The notes below the pieces were generated by a model. That model was not told the origin of the DNA, searched no databases, and saw nothing but the letters and a program-made list of their open reading frames with translations. Position numbers and translations under genes: made by a program. Of a stretch of DNA of 34,367 nt, positions 1 to 10,498 are shown piece by piece. Origin of the DNA: Bacteroidales bacterium (GTDB lineage: Bacteria; Bacteroidota; Bacteroidia; Bacteroidales; UBA932); NCBI GenBank assembly GCA_009784635.1, contig WRBG01000003.1, positions 1 to 34,367 of the forward strand, given 5' to 3'. Positions within the stretch are counted from its first letter, which is position 1, and each line of letters opens with the position of its first letter.

Positions 1-1
1 C

Positions 2-1669
2 GATTTGGCCTTTCAGTTCTGCCATCCTTTGATGGAGAAAATCGTCAAGCTCAAAGAGCAGGATTTTAAAGACAGGGAGCATTTTGATGATGCGCCTGCA
101 GATGTGGCCGATGCTTTGGACAACTACGACAAGGTGTTGGAAATTGTTGGAGACATATGCGCAAATACCATTGCTCCCAACGCAGAAGAAGCAGACCACG
201 AGGGGCCCGCGCTCCACGATGGCCGCGTAACCTACGCCCGCGCCACCACAGAAAACCACCGGATGCTTACACAGGCAGGCGTGTACGGCATGTTCCTGCC
301 CCGCGAATATGACGGACTCAACTTTTCGATGGTTCCCTACATCATGGCAGCCGAGATTGTTTCCCGCGCCGACGCAGGATTCTCCAATATATGGGGCCTC
401 CAAGATTGTGCCGAAACCATTCACGAATACGCCTCTCAAGAAGTCAAAGACGAATTTCTTCACCGTATCCACAGGGGCGAAACCTGCTCCATGGACCTTA
501 CCGAGCCGGACGCCGGCAGCGACTTGCAAGCTGTTATGCTCAAAGCGACTTGGGATGAGGAAACCGGTTTTTGGCTGCTTAACGGAGTCAAACGTTTTAT
601 CACCAACGGAGACGCCCCAATCAAACTGATACTTGCCCGTTCCGAGGAAGGTACTACAGACGGGCGCGGCCTCTCCTATTTTGTACACGACCAAGCTTGG
701 GGAGGAGTACGGGTACGCAGGATTGAAAATAAATTGGGAATCAAAAGTTCTCCCACCTGCGAACTCACTTTTACCAACGCCCCCGCCAAATTAATCGGCG
801 AACGTAGGCTCGGTTTAATCAAATATACCATGTCGCTGATGAACGGGGCTCGATTGGGCGTAGGCGCCCAGTCGGTCGGAATTTCGGAAGCCGCCTATCG
901 CGAAGCTTTGAAATATGCCCACGAGCGGATTCAATTTGGCAAACCGATTATTCAGTTTTCCGCCGTATATGAAATGCTCGCCACCATTAGGGCTAAATTA
1001 CAGGCATCCCGCGCCCTGCTCTACGAGACCGCCCGTTTTGTAGACATCTACAAAGCATACCACCATATCTCGGAAAGGCGCAAGCTCACCCCCGAAGAAC
1101 GCAGCGAACAAAAGCAATACCAGCGACTGGCTGATTGTTATACGCCGCTGCTCAAGTTCATGGCCGGCGAGTATTCCAACCAAAATGCCTATGACTCCCT
1201 GCAAATCCACGGCGGTTCTGGATTCATGAAAGAGTATCCTATCGAGCGCATCTACCGAGACGCCCGAATCACCACCATTTACGAGGGTACCTCTCAGTTA
1301 CAGGTTATTGCCGCCATAAAAGGCGTGATTACCGGCGCGTTTTCGGCCCAAATCAAAGAATACGCAACCCAATCCGTACAGCCCCAACATACATACCTCA
1401 AAGAATTGCTGATGCACATGACTGAGGAGTACGAGCAAACGGTAAGCTCATTGCAGGGCGCCGAATCGGGACACATTGATATGCACGCACGCCGGTTGGT
1501 AGAAATGGCCGGACACGTCATCATGGGTTATTTGCTGCTCACAGACGCCCAACGTGATGAGTCCTTTGTACGGTCTGCCGAACTCTATATCTTTCAAGCT
1601 CAATCATGGAATATCGAACGGGCTTGCTTTATTCGATGCTTTAAGCCTAAATTTTACGGAAATGTCTAA
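2..1669 (+). CDS. acyl-CoA dehydrogenase family protein (5' end truncated by window)
   Basis: Long ORF with ACAD motifs (NIWGLQDCAETIHEYAS, MDLTEPDAGSDLQ, QIHGGSGFMKEYPIERIYRDARITTIYEGTSQLQ). The frame is open to the window edge, so the TTG start at 5 is probably artificial. Confidence 0.93.
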   Translation, partial: DLAFQFCHPLMEKIVKLKEQDFKDREHFDDAPADVADALDNYDKVLEIVGDICANTIAPNAEEADHEGPALHDGRVTYARATTENHRMLTQAGVYGMFLPREYDGLNFSMVPYIMAAEIVSRADAGFSNIWGLQDCAETIHEYASQEVKDEFLHRIHRGETCSMDLTEPDAGSDLQAVMLKATWDEETGFWLLNGVKRFITNGDAPIKLILARSEEGTTDGRGLSYFVHDQAWGGVRVRRIENKLGIKSSPTCELTFTNAPAKLIGERRLGLIKYTMSLMNGARLGVGAQSVGISEAAYREALKYAHERIQFGKPIIQFSAVYEMLATIRAKLQASRALLYETARFVDIYKAYHHISERRKLTPEERSEQKQYQRLADCYTPLLKFMAGEYSNQNAYDSLQIHGGSGFMKEYPIERIYRDARITTIYEGTSQLQVIAAIKGVITGAFSAQIKEYATQSVQPQHTYLKELLMHMTEEYEQTVSSLQGAESGHIDMHARRLVEMAGHVIMGYLLLTDAQRDESFVRSAELYIFQAQSWNIERACFIRCFKPKFYGNV

Positions 1670-2186
1670 TTACAAAACCAAATTGCAGCATATTAAAGCC
1701 TTTGTCTTTGACGTAGACGGCGTATTTACCGACGGCACCGTCTTAGTTACCGAGAGCGGCGATTTCCTTAGGGCGCACCACGCCAAAGACGGCTACGCCA
1801 TCCGCTGTGCCGTAAAGCAAGGCTATCCCGTGGGCATTATCACGGGAGGAACCTCGCCTACCATCATCAAGAGATTTGATATGCTGGGCGTTATAGACGT
1901 ATATTTGGGAGCCGGCGCCAAGATGGAACCTTTTCGTCATTTCTGCGCCAAGTACCGGATAGACCCCGAACAGGTTCTGTATATGGGCGATGATGTTCCC
2001 GACATAGAGGTGATGCGGGTATGCGGCCTCCCCTGCTGCCCTGCCGATGCCATGCCCGAAGTACAGCAAGCGTCCCAATACATATCGCCCCTGTCGGGAG
2101 GCAAGGGCTGCGTCCGAGATGTGGTGGAACAAGCGCTTCGCATCCAAGGTACATGGTATTCGGATGCGCAGGTAGTTTCTGTGTAA
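1662..2186 (+). CDS. kdsC: HAD-superfamily phosphatase, KdsC-like 3-deoxy-D-manno-octulosonate 8-phosphate phosphatase
   Basis: FVFDVDGVFTDG HAD motif, MGDDVPDIEVM, about 174 aa from ATG 1662. The start overlaps the ACAD stop by 8 nt; the ORF-track start at 1554 is an over-extension. Confidence 0.88.
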   Translation: MSNYKTKLQHIKAFVFDVDGVFTDGTVLVTESGDFLRAHHAKDGYAIRCAVKQGYPVGIITGGTSPTIIKRFDMLGVIDVYLGAGAKMEPFRHFCAKYRIDPEQVLYMGDDVPDIEVMRVCGLPCCPADAMPEVQQASQYISPLSGGKGCVRDVVEQALRIQGTWYSDAQVVSV

Positions 2187-2198
2187 ACAAAGACCGGT

Positions 2199-2810
2199 AT
2201 GCTCCTCCACGAAAGATTAAAAGATTGGCGCGTGATTTTAGGCTCCGGTTCTCCCAGACGGCAGGACTTGCTAAAGGGCTTGGATATTCCGTTTACCATA
2301 GAATACAACCCTCATGTAAAGGAGCAAATCAACCCTACACTGCCCCCTCAAGCCGTTCCCGAGGCCTTAGCTCGGCAAAAATCGCATGCCTTTCTCCGGC
2401 CTTTGGCCTCGGATGAGTTGCTGATTACCGCCGATACATTGGTCTATTGTCGCGGCCAAATACTGGGCAAGCCGCATTCGCGGGAAGAAGCGATGCAGAT
2501 GTTGCAATGCCTGTCGGGTCAGACACATACCGTATGGACAGGCGTATTCCTGCGCACCGACCGGTCAAGCCATAGTTTTACGGCCGCCACCGAGGTGGCT
2601 TTTGCTTTGTTATCGGAAAAGGAGATAGCGTACTACGTAGACCGCTACAAGCCCTACGATAAAGCAGGCGCTTATGGAGCGCAGGACTGGATTGGCTACA
2701 TAGGCATCGAACGCATACAAGGCTCTTATTTTAACGTGATGGGATTACCCGTGCATCTGCTGTATACGCATTTGGAGGATTTTTTGAAGGAGTATCGAAA
2801 GAAATGCTAA
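2199..2810 (+). CDS. maf: Maf family nucleotide pyrophosphatase
   Basis: LGSGSPRRQDLLKGL, ITADTLVYCRGQILGKP, YKPYDKAGAYGAQDWIGYIGIERIQGSYFNVMGLP motifs. Confidence 0.93.
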   Translation: MLLHERLKDWRVILGSGSPRRQDLLKGLDIPFTIEYNPHVKEQINPTLPPQAVPEALARQKSHAFLRPLASDELLITADTLVYCRGQILGKPHSREEAMQMLQCLSGQTHTVWTGVFLRTDRSSHSFTAATEVAFALLSEKEIAYYVDRYKPYDKAGAYGAQDWIGYIGIERIQGSYFNVMGLPVHLLYTHLEDFLKEYRKKC

Positions 2811-2815
2811 CTTTG
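2783..2815 (+). promoter_or_regulatory. putative Bacteroidetes-type promoter (TTTG-N21-TAACTTTG) for the toxin-antitoxin pair
   Basis: TTTG at 2783-2786 and TAACTTTG at 2808-2815, overlapping the end of maf. Confidence 0.45.
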
Positions 2816-2844
2816 CGGTATGAAAGTCCGAGCAAGATATAGTC

Positions 2845-3117
2845 ATGACAGTTATTAGTTCAAAAATATTTTCAACAAATCCGATTCACTATTTGAATTT
2901 GGCAATAACAGAAAGTGTTGCCATAAAGCGTGGAAAAATATTATTTCAAATCACGCCAAAATTTCCACTTGAAAACCCAAGTCCAAGTGATGACCCATAT
3001 TTTGCAAATCCGGAAAACGTTGCAGAATTGGAACACAGAATGGAGGAAATTAGAAATGGGAAAGTCAAATTTAGGGTTTTGTCTCCGGAAAGACAAAAAG
3101 AGTTGTTCGAAATATGA
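2845..3117 (+). CDS. putative antitoxin (Phd/YefM-like) upstream of YoeB-type toxin
   Basis: 90-aa ORF overlapping the toxin start by 4 nt (ATGA); N-terminal NPIHYLNLA..SVAIKRGKILFQI pattern resembles Phd/YefM-like antitoxins. Confidence 0.6.
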   Translation: MTVISSKIFSTNPIHYLNLAITESVAIKRGKILFQITPKFPLENPSPSDDPYFANPENVAELEHRMEEIRNGKVKFRVLSPERQKELFEI

Positions 3118-3386
3118 ATTATTCGATAGAACTGTCGGAACGTGCGGAATTAGACATTATCAAACTTCGAGAGTCGGGAGATAGACAAGCGTTGAAAAAA
3201 TTAAATACGTTAATCAACGAATTACGTGTGCATCCTGAAACTGGAACAGGCAAACCTGAACGTCTAAAGTATGTTAATAAATGGTCGCGACGAATTAACA
3301 AAAAACACCGCCTAATTTATGAGATTCTTGACCAAATCGTTACGGTTGAAATCATTCAAGCATACGGACATTATGACGATAAGTAG
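3114..3386 (+). CDS. Txe/YoeB (RelE-superfamily) toxin
   Basis: 90 aa; LSERAELDIIKL, PETGTGKPERLKY..WSRRINKKHRLIYEI, C-terminal AYGHYDDK, typical YoeB layout. Confidence 0.87.
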   Translation: MNYSIELSERAELDIIKLRESGDRQALKKLNTLINELRVHPETGTGKPERLKYVNKWSRRINKKHRLIYEILDQIVTVEIIQAYGHYDDK

Positions 3387-3401
3387 TGGAGGATTTTTTA
3401 G

Positions 3402-4295
3402 ATGACCGATAAACTGAGGGAACGAGGTATTTACAAGGTAACCCTTATGGGGAGCCTTGTGAATATTGTATTGGTCATCTTCAAATTCTTTGCGGGCATT
3501 GTGGGCCACAGTTCGGCCATGATTGCAGACGCCACTCATTCGCTGTCCGACCTTATTACGGACGTGATTATTCTTGTTTTTGTGCGGATATCGAGCAAGC
3601 CCAAAGACAAAAACCATGACTACGGACACGGTAAATTCGAAACTTTTGCCACATTGCTCATCGGTATTATCATGTTGACCGTAGGTTTGGGCATTGCGTG
3701 GAGCGGGGCATCGGATATTATCTCCGTCTTTAGGGGGGGGACACTGCAAGAGCCCGGCATGATTGCCTTTTATTGGGCGATTATAACCATTGTATCTAAA
3801 GAAATACTCTATCGTTACACCATTATAAAAGCCCGAACACTAAACTCGGATGTTCTAAAAGCCAATGCTTGGCACCACCGCAGTGATGGACTTACCTCCA
3901 TAGCCACCGCCGCAGGCATCGGGGGCGCTATTTTTCTGGGCGCCCAGTGGACGATTTTAGACCCGTTGGCGGCATTGTTCGTGAGTATTTTCATTGTGGT
4001 CATGGCTGTCAAACTTGTGAGGCCCTGCATAGATGAGTTGATGGAGAAATCGCTGCCCGACGAGGTGGAGAACGAAATAATCTTCATGGTCACCTCATTC
4101 GACGGCCTCAGCGATTTGCACAATCTGCGTACAAGAAAAATCGGAAATAATTGCGCCATCGAGTTCCACATTAGGATGGACGGAGAAGCATCCTTAGCCG
4201 AAACCCACGATAAAATAACCCAAATAGAACTCCGGCTAAAGGAACGCTACGGGCAAGAGACGCACGTGATTATTCACACAGAGCCACTGAAATAA
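3402..4295 (+). CDS. cation diffusion facilitator family transporter
   Basis: SAMIADATHSLSDLITD, DYGHGKFETFATL, NAWHHRSDGLTSIA, DPLAALFVS: CDF metal-site motifs. Confidence 0.93.
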   Translation: MTDKLRERGIYKVTLMGSLVNIVLVIFKFFAGIVGHSSAMIADATHSLSDLITDVIILVFVRISSKPKDKNHDYGHGKFETFATLLIGIIMLTVGLGIAWSGASDIISVFRGGTLQEPGMIAFYWAIITIVSKEILYRYTIIKARTLNSDVLKANAWHHRSDGLTSIATAAGIGGAIFLGAQWTILDPLAALFVSIFIVVMAVKLVRPCIDELMEKSLPDEVENEIIFMVTSFDGLSDLHNLRTRKIGNNCAIEFHIRMDGEASLAETHDKITQIELRLKERYGQETHVIIHTEPLK

Positions 4296-4312
4296 CTACA
4301 AATCATTAAAAT

Positions 4313-5842
4313 ATGAAAGCTACGCCATCATCCGTCTTCAAGGTCTGTTTTAGCACATTGTTTGTGTTAACCATGCTAACTGCCAATGCCCAGCCCTTGG
4401 AGCCTGTCCCGGGACCAAAAGGGCTTTACGGCTATAAAAACAGCCAAACCGGCGAATTGGTAATACCTTTTCAATACGATATTGCTTATCCCTTTACCAA
4501 TGGCTTTGCCTATGTGGCCATAGACAGTATCGGCAGCTATATGGACAAAACAGGTCTTATTGTTGCATCCGGTTCTGTTTATGCACCTTCTATTTTTTCC
4601 CAAGGATTGGCTGCAATACGCACGGCTGTAGATGATGACTATAAATACGGCTATGTAGATACTACCGGAGCATGGGCAATACCTCCTATCTTTGATACCG
4701 CATATCCTTTCAGCAGAGGTTTGGCCGCGGTATCCATACACGACCGTTTTTACTATATCAACACGGAGGGCAATATAGTAATTGATTTGGATTTTATTGA
4801 AGCTTACCCATTTAGCGGCGAATTGGCGCTGGTAAAAAGCAGAGAGAAGTCTTTATGGGGCTGTATCGATACAACGGGGAAACTCATCATTAATTACCGG
4901 TACAACGCCGCGGGACATTTCTCCGAAGGCATGGCCCCGGTACAATGGGGCGAATTTTGGGGCTTTATCTCCGATAAGGGACTGCAGACAGTATCCTGCC
5001 AGTACGAAACGGTAAGCACCATGAGAAACAACAGGGCCTTGGTGGTATACAACAATTTAGGGGGTTATATCGACCGGAACGGAATTTTGGTAATACCTGC
5101 GGAATATATTCGGGCCTCTCCCTTTATAAACGGTTTGGCATGCGTGTACAAAGATCGCCGTTGGGGGTATATCGACACTTTAGGCAAAATGGTTATCAAG
5201 CCGCAGTTTGAAAGCGCTAATTTCTTTTCTGACGGTTTAGCCTGTGTACGTAAAGGCCGATACGGTTATATTGATCCAACGGGAAAGGTGGTTATAAAAT
5301 ACAGATATCGCGATGCTCTTAATTTTTCACAGGGATTAGCCCGTGTGGGTAATGGCCGTACATACGGGTTTATTGATGTGCAAGAGAACTTGGTCATACC
5401 CATGGAATACGATGATGCCGGCCGTTTTGACCATCGTGGCCTGGCACAGGTTACTAAAAACGGACAAACATACTACATAAACAAGCGGGGCCAAGCAGTA
5501 AAAACACGCGATCTTCTGCACATAGACGAAAAACCAAAATTTCAGGGACGAGATCAAAATACATTTAGTGATTGGGTTAAAAACCAGATAAAATACCCGC
5601 CCGATGCTGAGAAGATAGGCATACAGGGAACCGTATACCTTACTTTTTGCATAGACACAGACGGATCTCTTATCGATGTACAGGTGCTGCAAGGCGTACA
5701 TCCCGATATAGACAGGGAAGCTATAAGGGTAGTTTCTTCATCTCCCAAATGGACGCCGGGAAAGAAAGGAGATAAACCCGTAAAAAAACGCTGCTATCTC
5801 CCCATTCATTTTCACTTGCGTGTACCACAGCCTGTTAGATAA
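4313..5842 (+). CDS. exported WG-repeat protein with C-terminal TonB-like (TonB_C) domain
   Basis: Signal peptide MKATPSSVFKVCFSTLFVLTMLTANAQ; about ten WG-like repeats (e.g. RWGYIDTLGKMVIKPQFESANFFSDGLACV); C-terminus GTVYLTFCIDTDGSLIDVQVLQGVHPDIDREAIRVVSSSPKWTPGKKGDKPVKKRCYLPIHF. Confidence 0.87.
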   Translation: MKATPSSVFKVCFSTLFVLTMLTANAQPLEPVPGPKGLYGYKNSQTGELVIPFQYDIAYPFTNGFAYVAIDSIGSYMDKTGLIVASGSVYAPSIFSQGLAAIRTAVDDDYKYGYVDTTGAWAIPPIFDTAYPFSRGLAAVSIHDRFYYINTEGNIVIDLDFIEAYPFSGELALVKSREKSLWGCIDTTGKLIINYRYNAAGHFSEGMAPVQWGEFWGFISDKGLQTVSCQYETVSTMRNNRALVVYNNLGGYIDRNGILVIPAEYIRASPFINGLACVYKDRRWGYIDTLGKMVIKPQFESANFFSDGLACVRKGRYGYIDPTGKVVIKYRYRDALNFSQGLARVGNGRTYGFIDVQENLVIPMEYDDAGRFDHRGLAQVTKNGQTYYINKRGQAVKTRDLLHIDEKPKFQGRDQNTFSDWVKNQIKYPPDAEKIGIQGTVYLTFCIDTDGSLIDVQVLQGVHPDIDREAIRVVSSSPKWTPGKKGDKPVKKRCYLPIHFHLRVPQPVR

Positions 5843-7733
5843 CTCCCACCATTCCGTCGGCGGTATAAGTCAGTTCGCCTTGTTCCACCATCCAGCGCAG
5901 CAGTTCCTTCACCTGTTCCGGTTCGCGGTTGAACAGGGGGATTAAGGTTTGCACCCGGACGGGGCCGTTCTTCAATTTTTCAAGGATTTCCATACGAAGC
6001 TGGTCCAGCGCTTGCGGACTATTCCGCACTCCTTTTTGTAAACACACATCGCACTGCCCGCAATTATGTTTTTGTTCCTCTCCAAAATAAGCCAAAAGCT
6101 GCTTGCTGCGGCATACGGTGTTGCTTTGCGCATAAGCCAAAATCGAATCCATCCGCTCTTTGTAGCGCTCCTTTTTCCACACGTAATTCTGTACGGATAT
6201 TCTCAAGTTGGCCGGGTCTAAGCGCTCCTCGTGAAAATAAATTTGAGGAGTACGCTTGTGTGGGATATAGTGCAACAGATGACGGCGAGAGAGTTGAATC
6301 AGGTACTCTTTAATCACCACCGACGAACAGCGATTTTGCTGGGCCAAATATTCCTCGTCAATAGGCACAAAACCCGAAAACAATCCGGAATAAAGGCGCA
6401 GCAACAACTTGATAAAGCGGTCCATCTCCGGACTGTTCAATTGGATGCGGTATAATTCGTCCCGCGTAACCGTAAAATGGATTCGGGAGGGATGGTCGGC
6501 CTCTTCGCTCAAGCTAAAATAGCCCTCCTGCTCTAAACAGCACAGGGCATGCCAAGCGGCATTGGGCATCAATGCAAATCTTTTGGCAAATTCCTGTAAA
6601 TTAAAATTATATACTTGTTCTTTACCGCAGCCATAGGCAATATTCAGATAAATAAACACGTTTTGGTATATCTGTTTGATATAGGAAATATCGGGGAACG
6701 AAAGCTTGAAGATTTGTTTGAGCCGCTTGGAATCGGAACTGTTGTACAGCAGCACGGCGTAGGATTTTTGTTCGTCCCGTCCGCCCCGACCTGCTTCTTG
6801 AAAATAAGCCTCCACGCTTTCGGGCAAATCGTAATGACACACAAACCGAACGTCCGACTTGTCTATCCCCATTCCAAAAGCATTGGTCGAAACAATAATC
6901 CGTTTTTTTCCATTTTTCCACGCCTCCTGCTTGGCGCTCCTCAGTTCCGTACTCATGCCGGCATGATAGGCATCGGCTTCTATCCCGTTTGCGCATAAAT
7001 ATTGACTGATTTCCTCGGTCTTCTTGCGCTCCCGCACATATACAATCCCCGTACCTTGAATACCTTCGGCAATCCTAAGCATTTGTCCTAACTTATCTTC
7101 CACCCTCCTCACCACATAGGCGATATTTTTACGTTCAAAACTGTTTACAAACAACTTGGGCTGCTTGAATCCCAATTTATCCATAATATCCCGAGCCACT
7201 TTGGGGGGAGCCGTGGCGGTCAAGGCCACAAAAGAAACCTTGGGAAGCAACTCCCTCAAAAGGGCAATGTTCAGATAAGCCGGACGAAAATCATAGCCCC
7301 ACTGAGAAATACAATGCGCCTCGTCTACCACCACCATGCTGACCTCCATTTTCTCTATCCTTGTTTTAAACAGTTCTGTATGAATACGCTCCGGAGAAAG
7401 ATACATAAATGTGTATCGGCCGTAAATCGCATTGTCAAACGCAATGTCTATTTCTTTGACCGTCAAACCCGAATGAATAGCTATCGCCCTTATATTCCTC
7501 GCTTTAAGATTTTCTACCTGATCCTTCATCAAAGCAATCAGAGGCGTTATCACCAAGCAAATACCCTCTTTTAGCAAAGCAGGCACCTGAAAACAAATGG
7601 ACTTTCCGCCCCCCGTAGGCATCAAAGCCAACAAATCCTCCCCCGCATAGGCAGCCCGAATAATTTCCTCCTGTCCCGGACGAAAATCGGCGTAGCCCCA
7701 ATATTCCTTCAATATATTTCTAAATATGTCCAT
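5835..7733 (-). CDS. recQ: RecQ-family ATP-dependent DNA helicase
   Basis: FRPGQEEIIRA, LMPTGGGKSICFQVPAL, VVDEAHCISQWGYDFRPAY, HAGMS, AFGMGIDKSDVRFV, QEAGRGGRDE, Cys-rich zinc motif CGQCDVC. Start set at MDIFRN (7733) because a -7-like TAAATTTG abuts the upstream ATG at 7772. Confidence 0.95.
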   Translation of the reverse strand: MDIFRNILKEYWGYADFRPGQEEIIRAAYAGEDLLALMPTGGGKSICFQVPALLKEGICLVITPLIALMKDQVENLKARNIRAIAIHSGLTVKEIDIAFDNAIYGRYTFMYLSPERIHTELFKTRIEKMEVSMVVVDEAHCISQWGYDFRPAYLNIALLRELLPKVSFVALTATAPPKVARDIMDKLGFKQPKLFVNSFERKNIAYVVRRVEDKLGQMLRIAEGIQGTGIVYVRERKKTEEISQYLCANGIEADAYHAGMSTELRSAKQEAWKNGKKRIIVSTNAFGMGIDKSDVRFVCHYDLPESVEAYFQEAGRGGRDEQKSYAVLLYNSSDSKRLKQIFKLSFPDISYIKQIYQNVFIYLNIAYGCGKEQVYNFNLQEFAKRFALMPNAAWHALCCLEQEGYFSLSEEADHPSRIHFTVTRDELYRIQLNSPEMDRFIKLLLRLYSGLFSGFVPIDEEYLAQQNRCSSVVIKEYLIQLSRRHLLHYIPHKRTPQIYFHEERLDPANLRISVQNYVWKKERYKERMDSILAYAQSNTVCRSKQLLAYFGEEQKHNCGQCDVCLQKGVRNSPQALDQLRMEILEKLKNGPVRVQTLIPLFNREPEQVKELLRWMVEQGELTYTADGMVGVI

Positions 7734-7871
7734 CTGTAGCTTACTGATAATGATTATACGACAATTTTTCATGCAAATTTAGGCATAATTGGAGTCAATC
7801 GTATCGAATAATTCCATATCTTCGTAAAAATTTCTAAATGCTTTATATATTAATCTTAAAATAAAAAAATT

Positions 7872-9464
7872 ATGCAACATGTAGATTTGAGCAAATATGG
7901 TATTACGGGCGTAAAGGCCATTGTACACAATCCTACCTACGAACAATTGTTTCAAGCCGAGATGAATACTAAAAACGAAGGGTTTGAAAAAGGAGTTCTC
8001 ACCAATACCGGCGCCGTAGCCGTAAAAACAGGAGTATTTACCGGTCGCTCTCCAAAAGACCGCTACATTGTAAAAGACGCAGTAAGTCAAGATACCATCT
8101 GGTGGGACGGCACCATCAATAAACCCGTGGACGAGCCTGTTTGGCACGAGCTTAAAGGTTTGGTGCAAAACACGCTTTCCAACAAAGAAATGCTTTATGT
8201 GGTAGACACCTATTGCGGAACCAACAAAGACACCCGCATGAAGGTGCGCTTTGTTATGGAAGTAGCTTGGCAGGCGCATTTTGTAACCAATATGTTTATC
8301 CGCCCCTCCAAATATGAGTTGGAGCGCTACGGCGAGCCTGATTTTGTGGTGCTAAACGGCTCCAAAGTAACCAATCCAAACTGGAAAGAACACCAACTCA
8401 ATTCAGACGTCTTTGTACTTTTTAACCTAACCGAAAAGATGCAAATTATTGGCGGAACATGGTACGGCGGAGAAATGAAAAAAGGTATGTTCTCGATGAT
8501 GAACTACTTCCTCCCCCTCAAAGGCATGGCCTCCATGCACTGCTCCGCCAATGCGGGCGAAGACGGCGATGTGGCCATCTTCTTTGGGCTTTCGGGCACC
8601 GGCAAAACCACCCTCTCCGCCGACCCCAAACGCTACCTCATTGGAGACGACGAACACGGCTGGGATGACCACGGCGTATTTAATTTTGAAGGCGGATGTT
8701 ATGCCAAAGTGATTAACCTAAGCGAGGAAAACGAACCCGACATTTGGCGGGCCATTAAACGAGACGCCTTATTGGAAAATGTAGTGGTCAAAGAAGACGG
8801 CACTCCCGACTTTACCGATGGCTCCGTTACCGAAAACACCCGCGTATCCTATCCCATTTTCCACATCAACAAGATTATGTTGCCCTCCAAAGCCGGACAC
8901 GCCAAAAAGATTATCTACTTGTCTGCCGATGCCTTTGGCGTACTCCCTCCCGTATCTATTTTGGACGACAACCAAGCCCAATACCACTTCTTGTGCGGCT
9001 ACACCTCTAAATTAGCCGGAACTGAGCGCGGCATTACCGAGCCTCTGCCCTCCTTCTCCCCCGCTTTTGGAGAGGCATTTTTAACCCTGCACCCCACCAT
9101 GTACGCCAAAACCTTGGTTCAAAAGATGAACGAACATGGAGCCAAAGCCTATTTAGTCAACACCGGATGGAACGGCACCGGAAAACGGATTTCCATCAAG
9201 GACACACGCGCCATTATTGACGCCATTTTGGACGGTTCTATTGAAAAAGCAGAAACCCTGCACATTCCAATCCTCAATCTGAGCGTACCCAAAAAGCTGA
9301 ATCATGTATCCGAAGGCTTGTTGGACCCTCGCGATACCTATACCGACAAGGGCGAGTGGGAAGCTAAAGCACGCTCATTAGCCGCCAAATATATCAAAAA
9401 TTTTGAGCAGTATTGCGATAATGACGCCGCTAAGGTATTAATCGCAAGCGGCCCGCAACTGTAG
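7872..9464 (+). CDS. pckA: phosphoenolpyruvate carboxykinase (ATP)
   Basis: [55 protein letters not shown]. Confidence 0.97.
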   Translation: MQHVDLSKYGITGVKAIVHNPTYEQLFQAEMNTKNEGFEKGVLTNTGAVAVKTGVFTGRSPKDRYIVKDAVSQDTIWWDGTINKPVDEPVWHELKGLVQNTLSNKEMLYVVDTYCGTNKDTRMKVRFVMEVAWQAHFVTNMFIRPSKYELERYGEPDFVVLNGSKVTNPNWKEHQLNSDVFVLFNLTEKMQIIGGTWYGGEMKKGMFSMMNYFLPLKGMASMHCSANAGEDGDVAIFFGLSGTGKTTLSADPKRYLIGDDEHGWDDHGVFNFEGGCYAKVINLSEENEPDIWRAIKRDALLENVVVKEDGTPDFTDGSVTENTRVSYPIFHINKIMLPSKAGHAKKIIYLSADAFGVLPPVSILDDNQAQYHFLCGYTSKLAGTERGITEPLPSFSPAFGEAFLTLHPTMYAKTLVQKMNEHGAKAYLVNTGWNGTGKRISIKDTRAIIDAILDGSIEKAETLHIPILNLSVPKKLNHVSEGLLDPRDTYTDKGEWEAKARSLAAKYIKNFEQYCDNDAAKVLIASGPQL

Positions 9465-9474
9465 GAAATAGAAA

Positions 9475-10491
9475 ATGGAAATGAAAACCAAATTACACGA
9501 ATTAGACCACATGATTGGCAATACGCCAATGATTGGCGTAAACTACCGTTACAAAGGAAAAGAGGGAACGGTGTATGTCAAATGCGAATACTACAACTTT
9601 TCGGGCAGTATTAAAGACAGAATGGCGCTCTACATCCTCAAGGAAGCCTACAAGAGTGGCGCCATACAGCCCGACTCCATGATTATAGAGGCCACAAGCG
9701 GCAACACCGGTATTGCCTTTTCGGCATTGGGACGTATGTTGGGGCATAAAGTGTGTATCATTATGCCCGACTGGATGAGTCAAGAGCGAAAGACGATGAT
9801 AAAAAACTTTGGAGCGGATATTATCCCCGTTTCCAAGGAGGAGGGCGGATTCTTGGGAAGCATCCGGATGTCGGAGGAGATGGCCGCTAAAAATCCAAAG
9901 GTATTCCTGCCATGTCAGTTCTCCAACCACAACAACATCAAAGCGCACGAAACGACCACCGGCCCCGAAATCATGCAACAGTTAAAACAGCGGGGCTTAT
10001 CGCCCGACGCTTTTGTCGCCGGCGTAGGCACAGGCGGAACGGTGATGGGGGTTGGAAAGGCGATGCGCGCCGTAGATAGTCGGATAAAAATCCACCCCTT
10101 AGAGCCGGAGGAAAGTCCCACCTTAACCACGGGATATAAAGTCGGAAGCCACCGGATACAAGGCATCTCCGATGAGTTTATCCCCGAAATCATGAACGCC
10201 GACCGCTTAGACCAAGTGATTCAAGTATCGGACGGAGATTCCATTCTGATGGCGCAAAAGTTAGCCTCCTCCTTAGGTTTGGCAGTGGGCATCTCTTCGG
10301 GAGCCAACTTGATTGGCGCCATAAAACTACAGGAGAAGTATGGATACGATGCTGTGGTTGCTACCGTTTTCTCGGATTGCAACAAAAAATACCTAAGCAC
10401 CGACTTAATGAAAGTAGAACCCGTAAAAGCCCACTATCTTTCTCCCGATGTGGAATTGGTCCATTTTGTTTCATTTGAAAGAGCTTGGTAG
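9475..10491 (+). CDS. cysteine synthase family PLP-dependent enzyme
   Basis: [20 protein letters not shown] (PLP Lys), [35 protein letters not shown]. Confidence 0.88.
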   Translation: MEMKTKLHELDHMIGNTPMIGVNYRYKGKEGTVYVKCEYYNFSGSIKDRMALYILKEAYKSGAIQPDSMIIEATSGNTGIAFSALGRMLGHKVCIIMPDWMSQERKTMIKNFGADIIPVSKEEGGFLGSIRMSEEMAAKNPKVFLPCQFSNHNNIKAHETTTGPEIMQQLKQRGLSPDAFVAGVGTGGTVMGVGKAMRAVDSRIKIHPLEPEESPTLTTGYKVGSHRIQGISDEFIPEIMNADRLDQVIQVSDGDSILMAQKLASSLGLAVGISSGANLIGAIKLQEKYGYDAVVATVFSDCNKKYLSTDLMKVEPVKAHYLSPDVELVHFVSFERAW

Positions 10492-10498
10492 CAGCCGT

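Noticed and set aside
1743-2416. Antisense and alternate-frame ORFs around kdsC/maf
   Set aside because: Overlap conserved kdsC and maf coding sequence; no domain-like content.
4424-5490. DNA-level tandem repeat in the WG gene
   Set aside because: Repeats are visible only at protein level; nucleotide copies are too diverged for a recent tandem array or CRISPR.
7733-7772. RecQ start at 7772 given by the ORF track
   Set aside because: The leading MKNCRIIIISKLQ is non-conserved-looking and the ATG lies directly at a TAAATTTG element; MDIFRN at 7733 is more plausible.
8427-8987. Antisense ORFs in pckA
   Set aside because: Reflect codon bias of pckA; no supporting signal.
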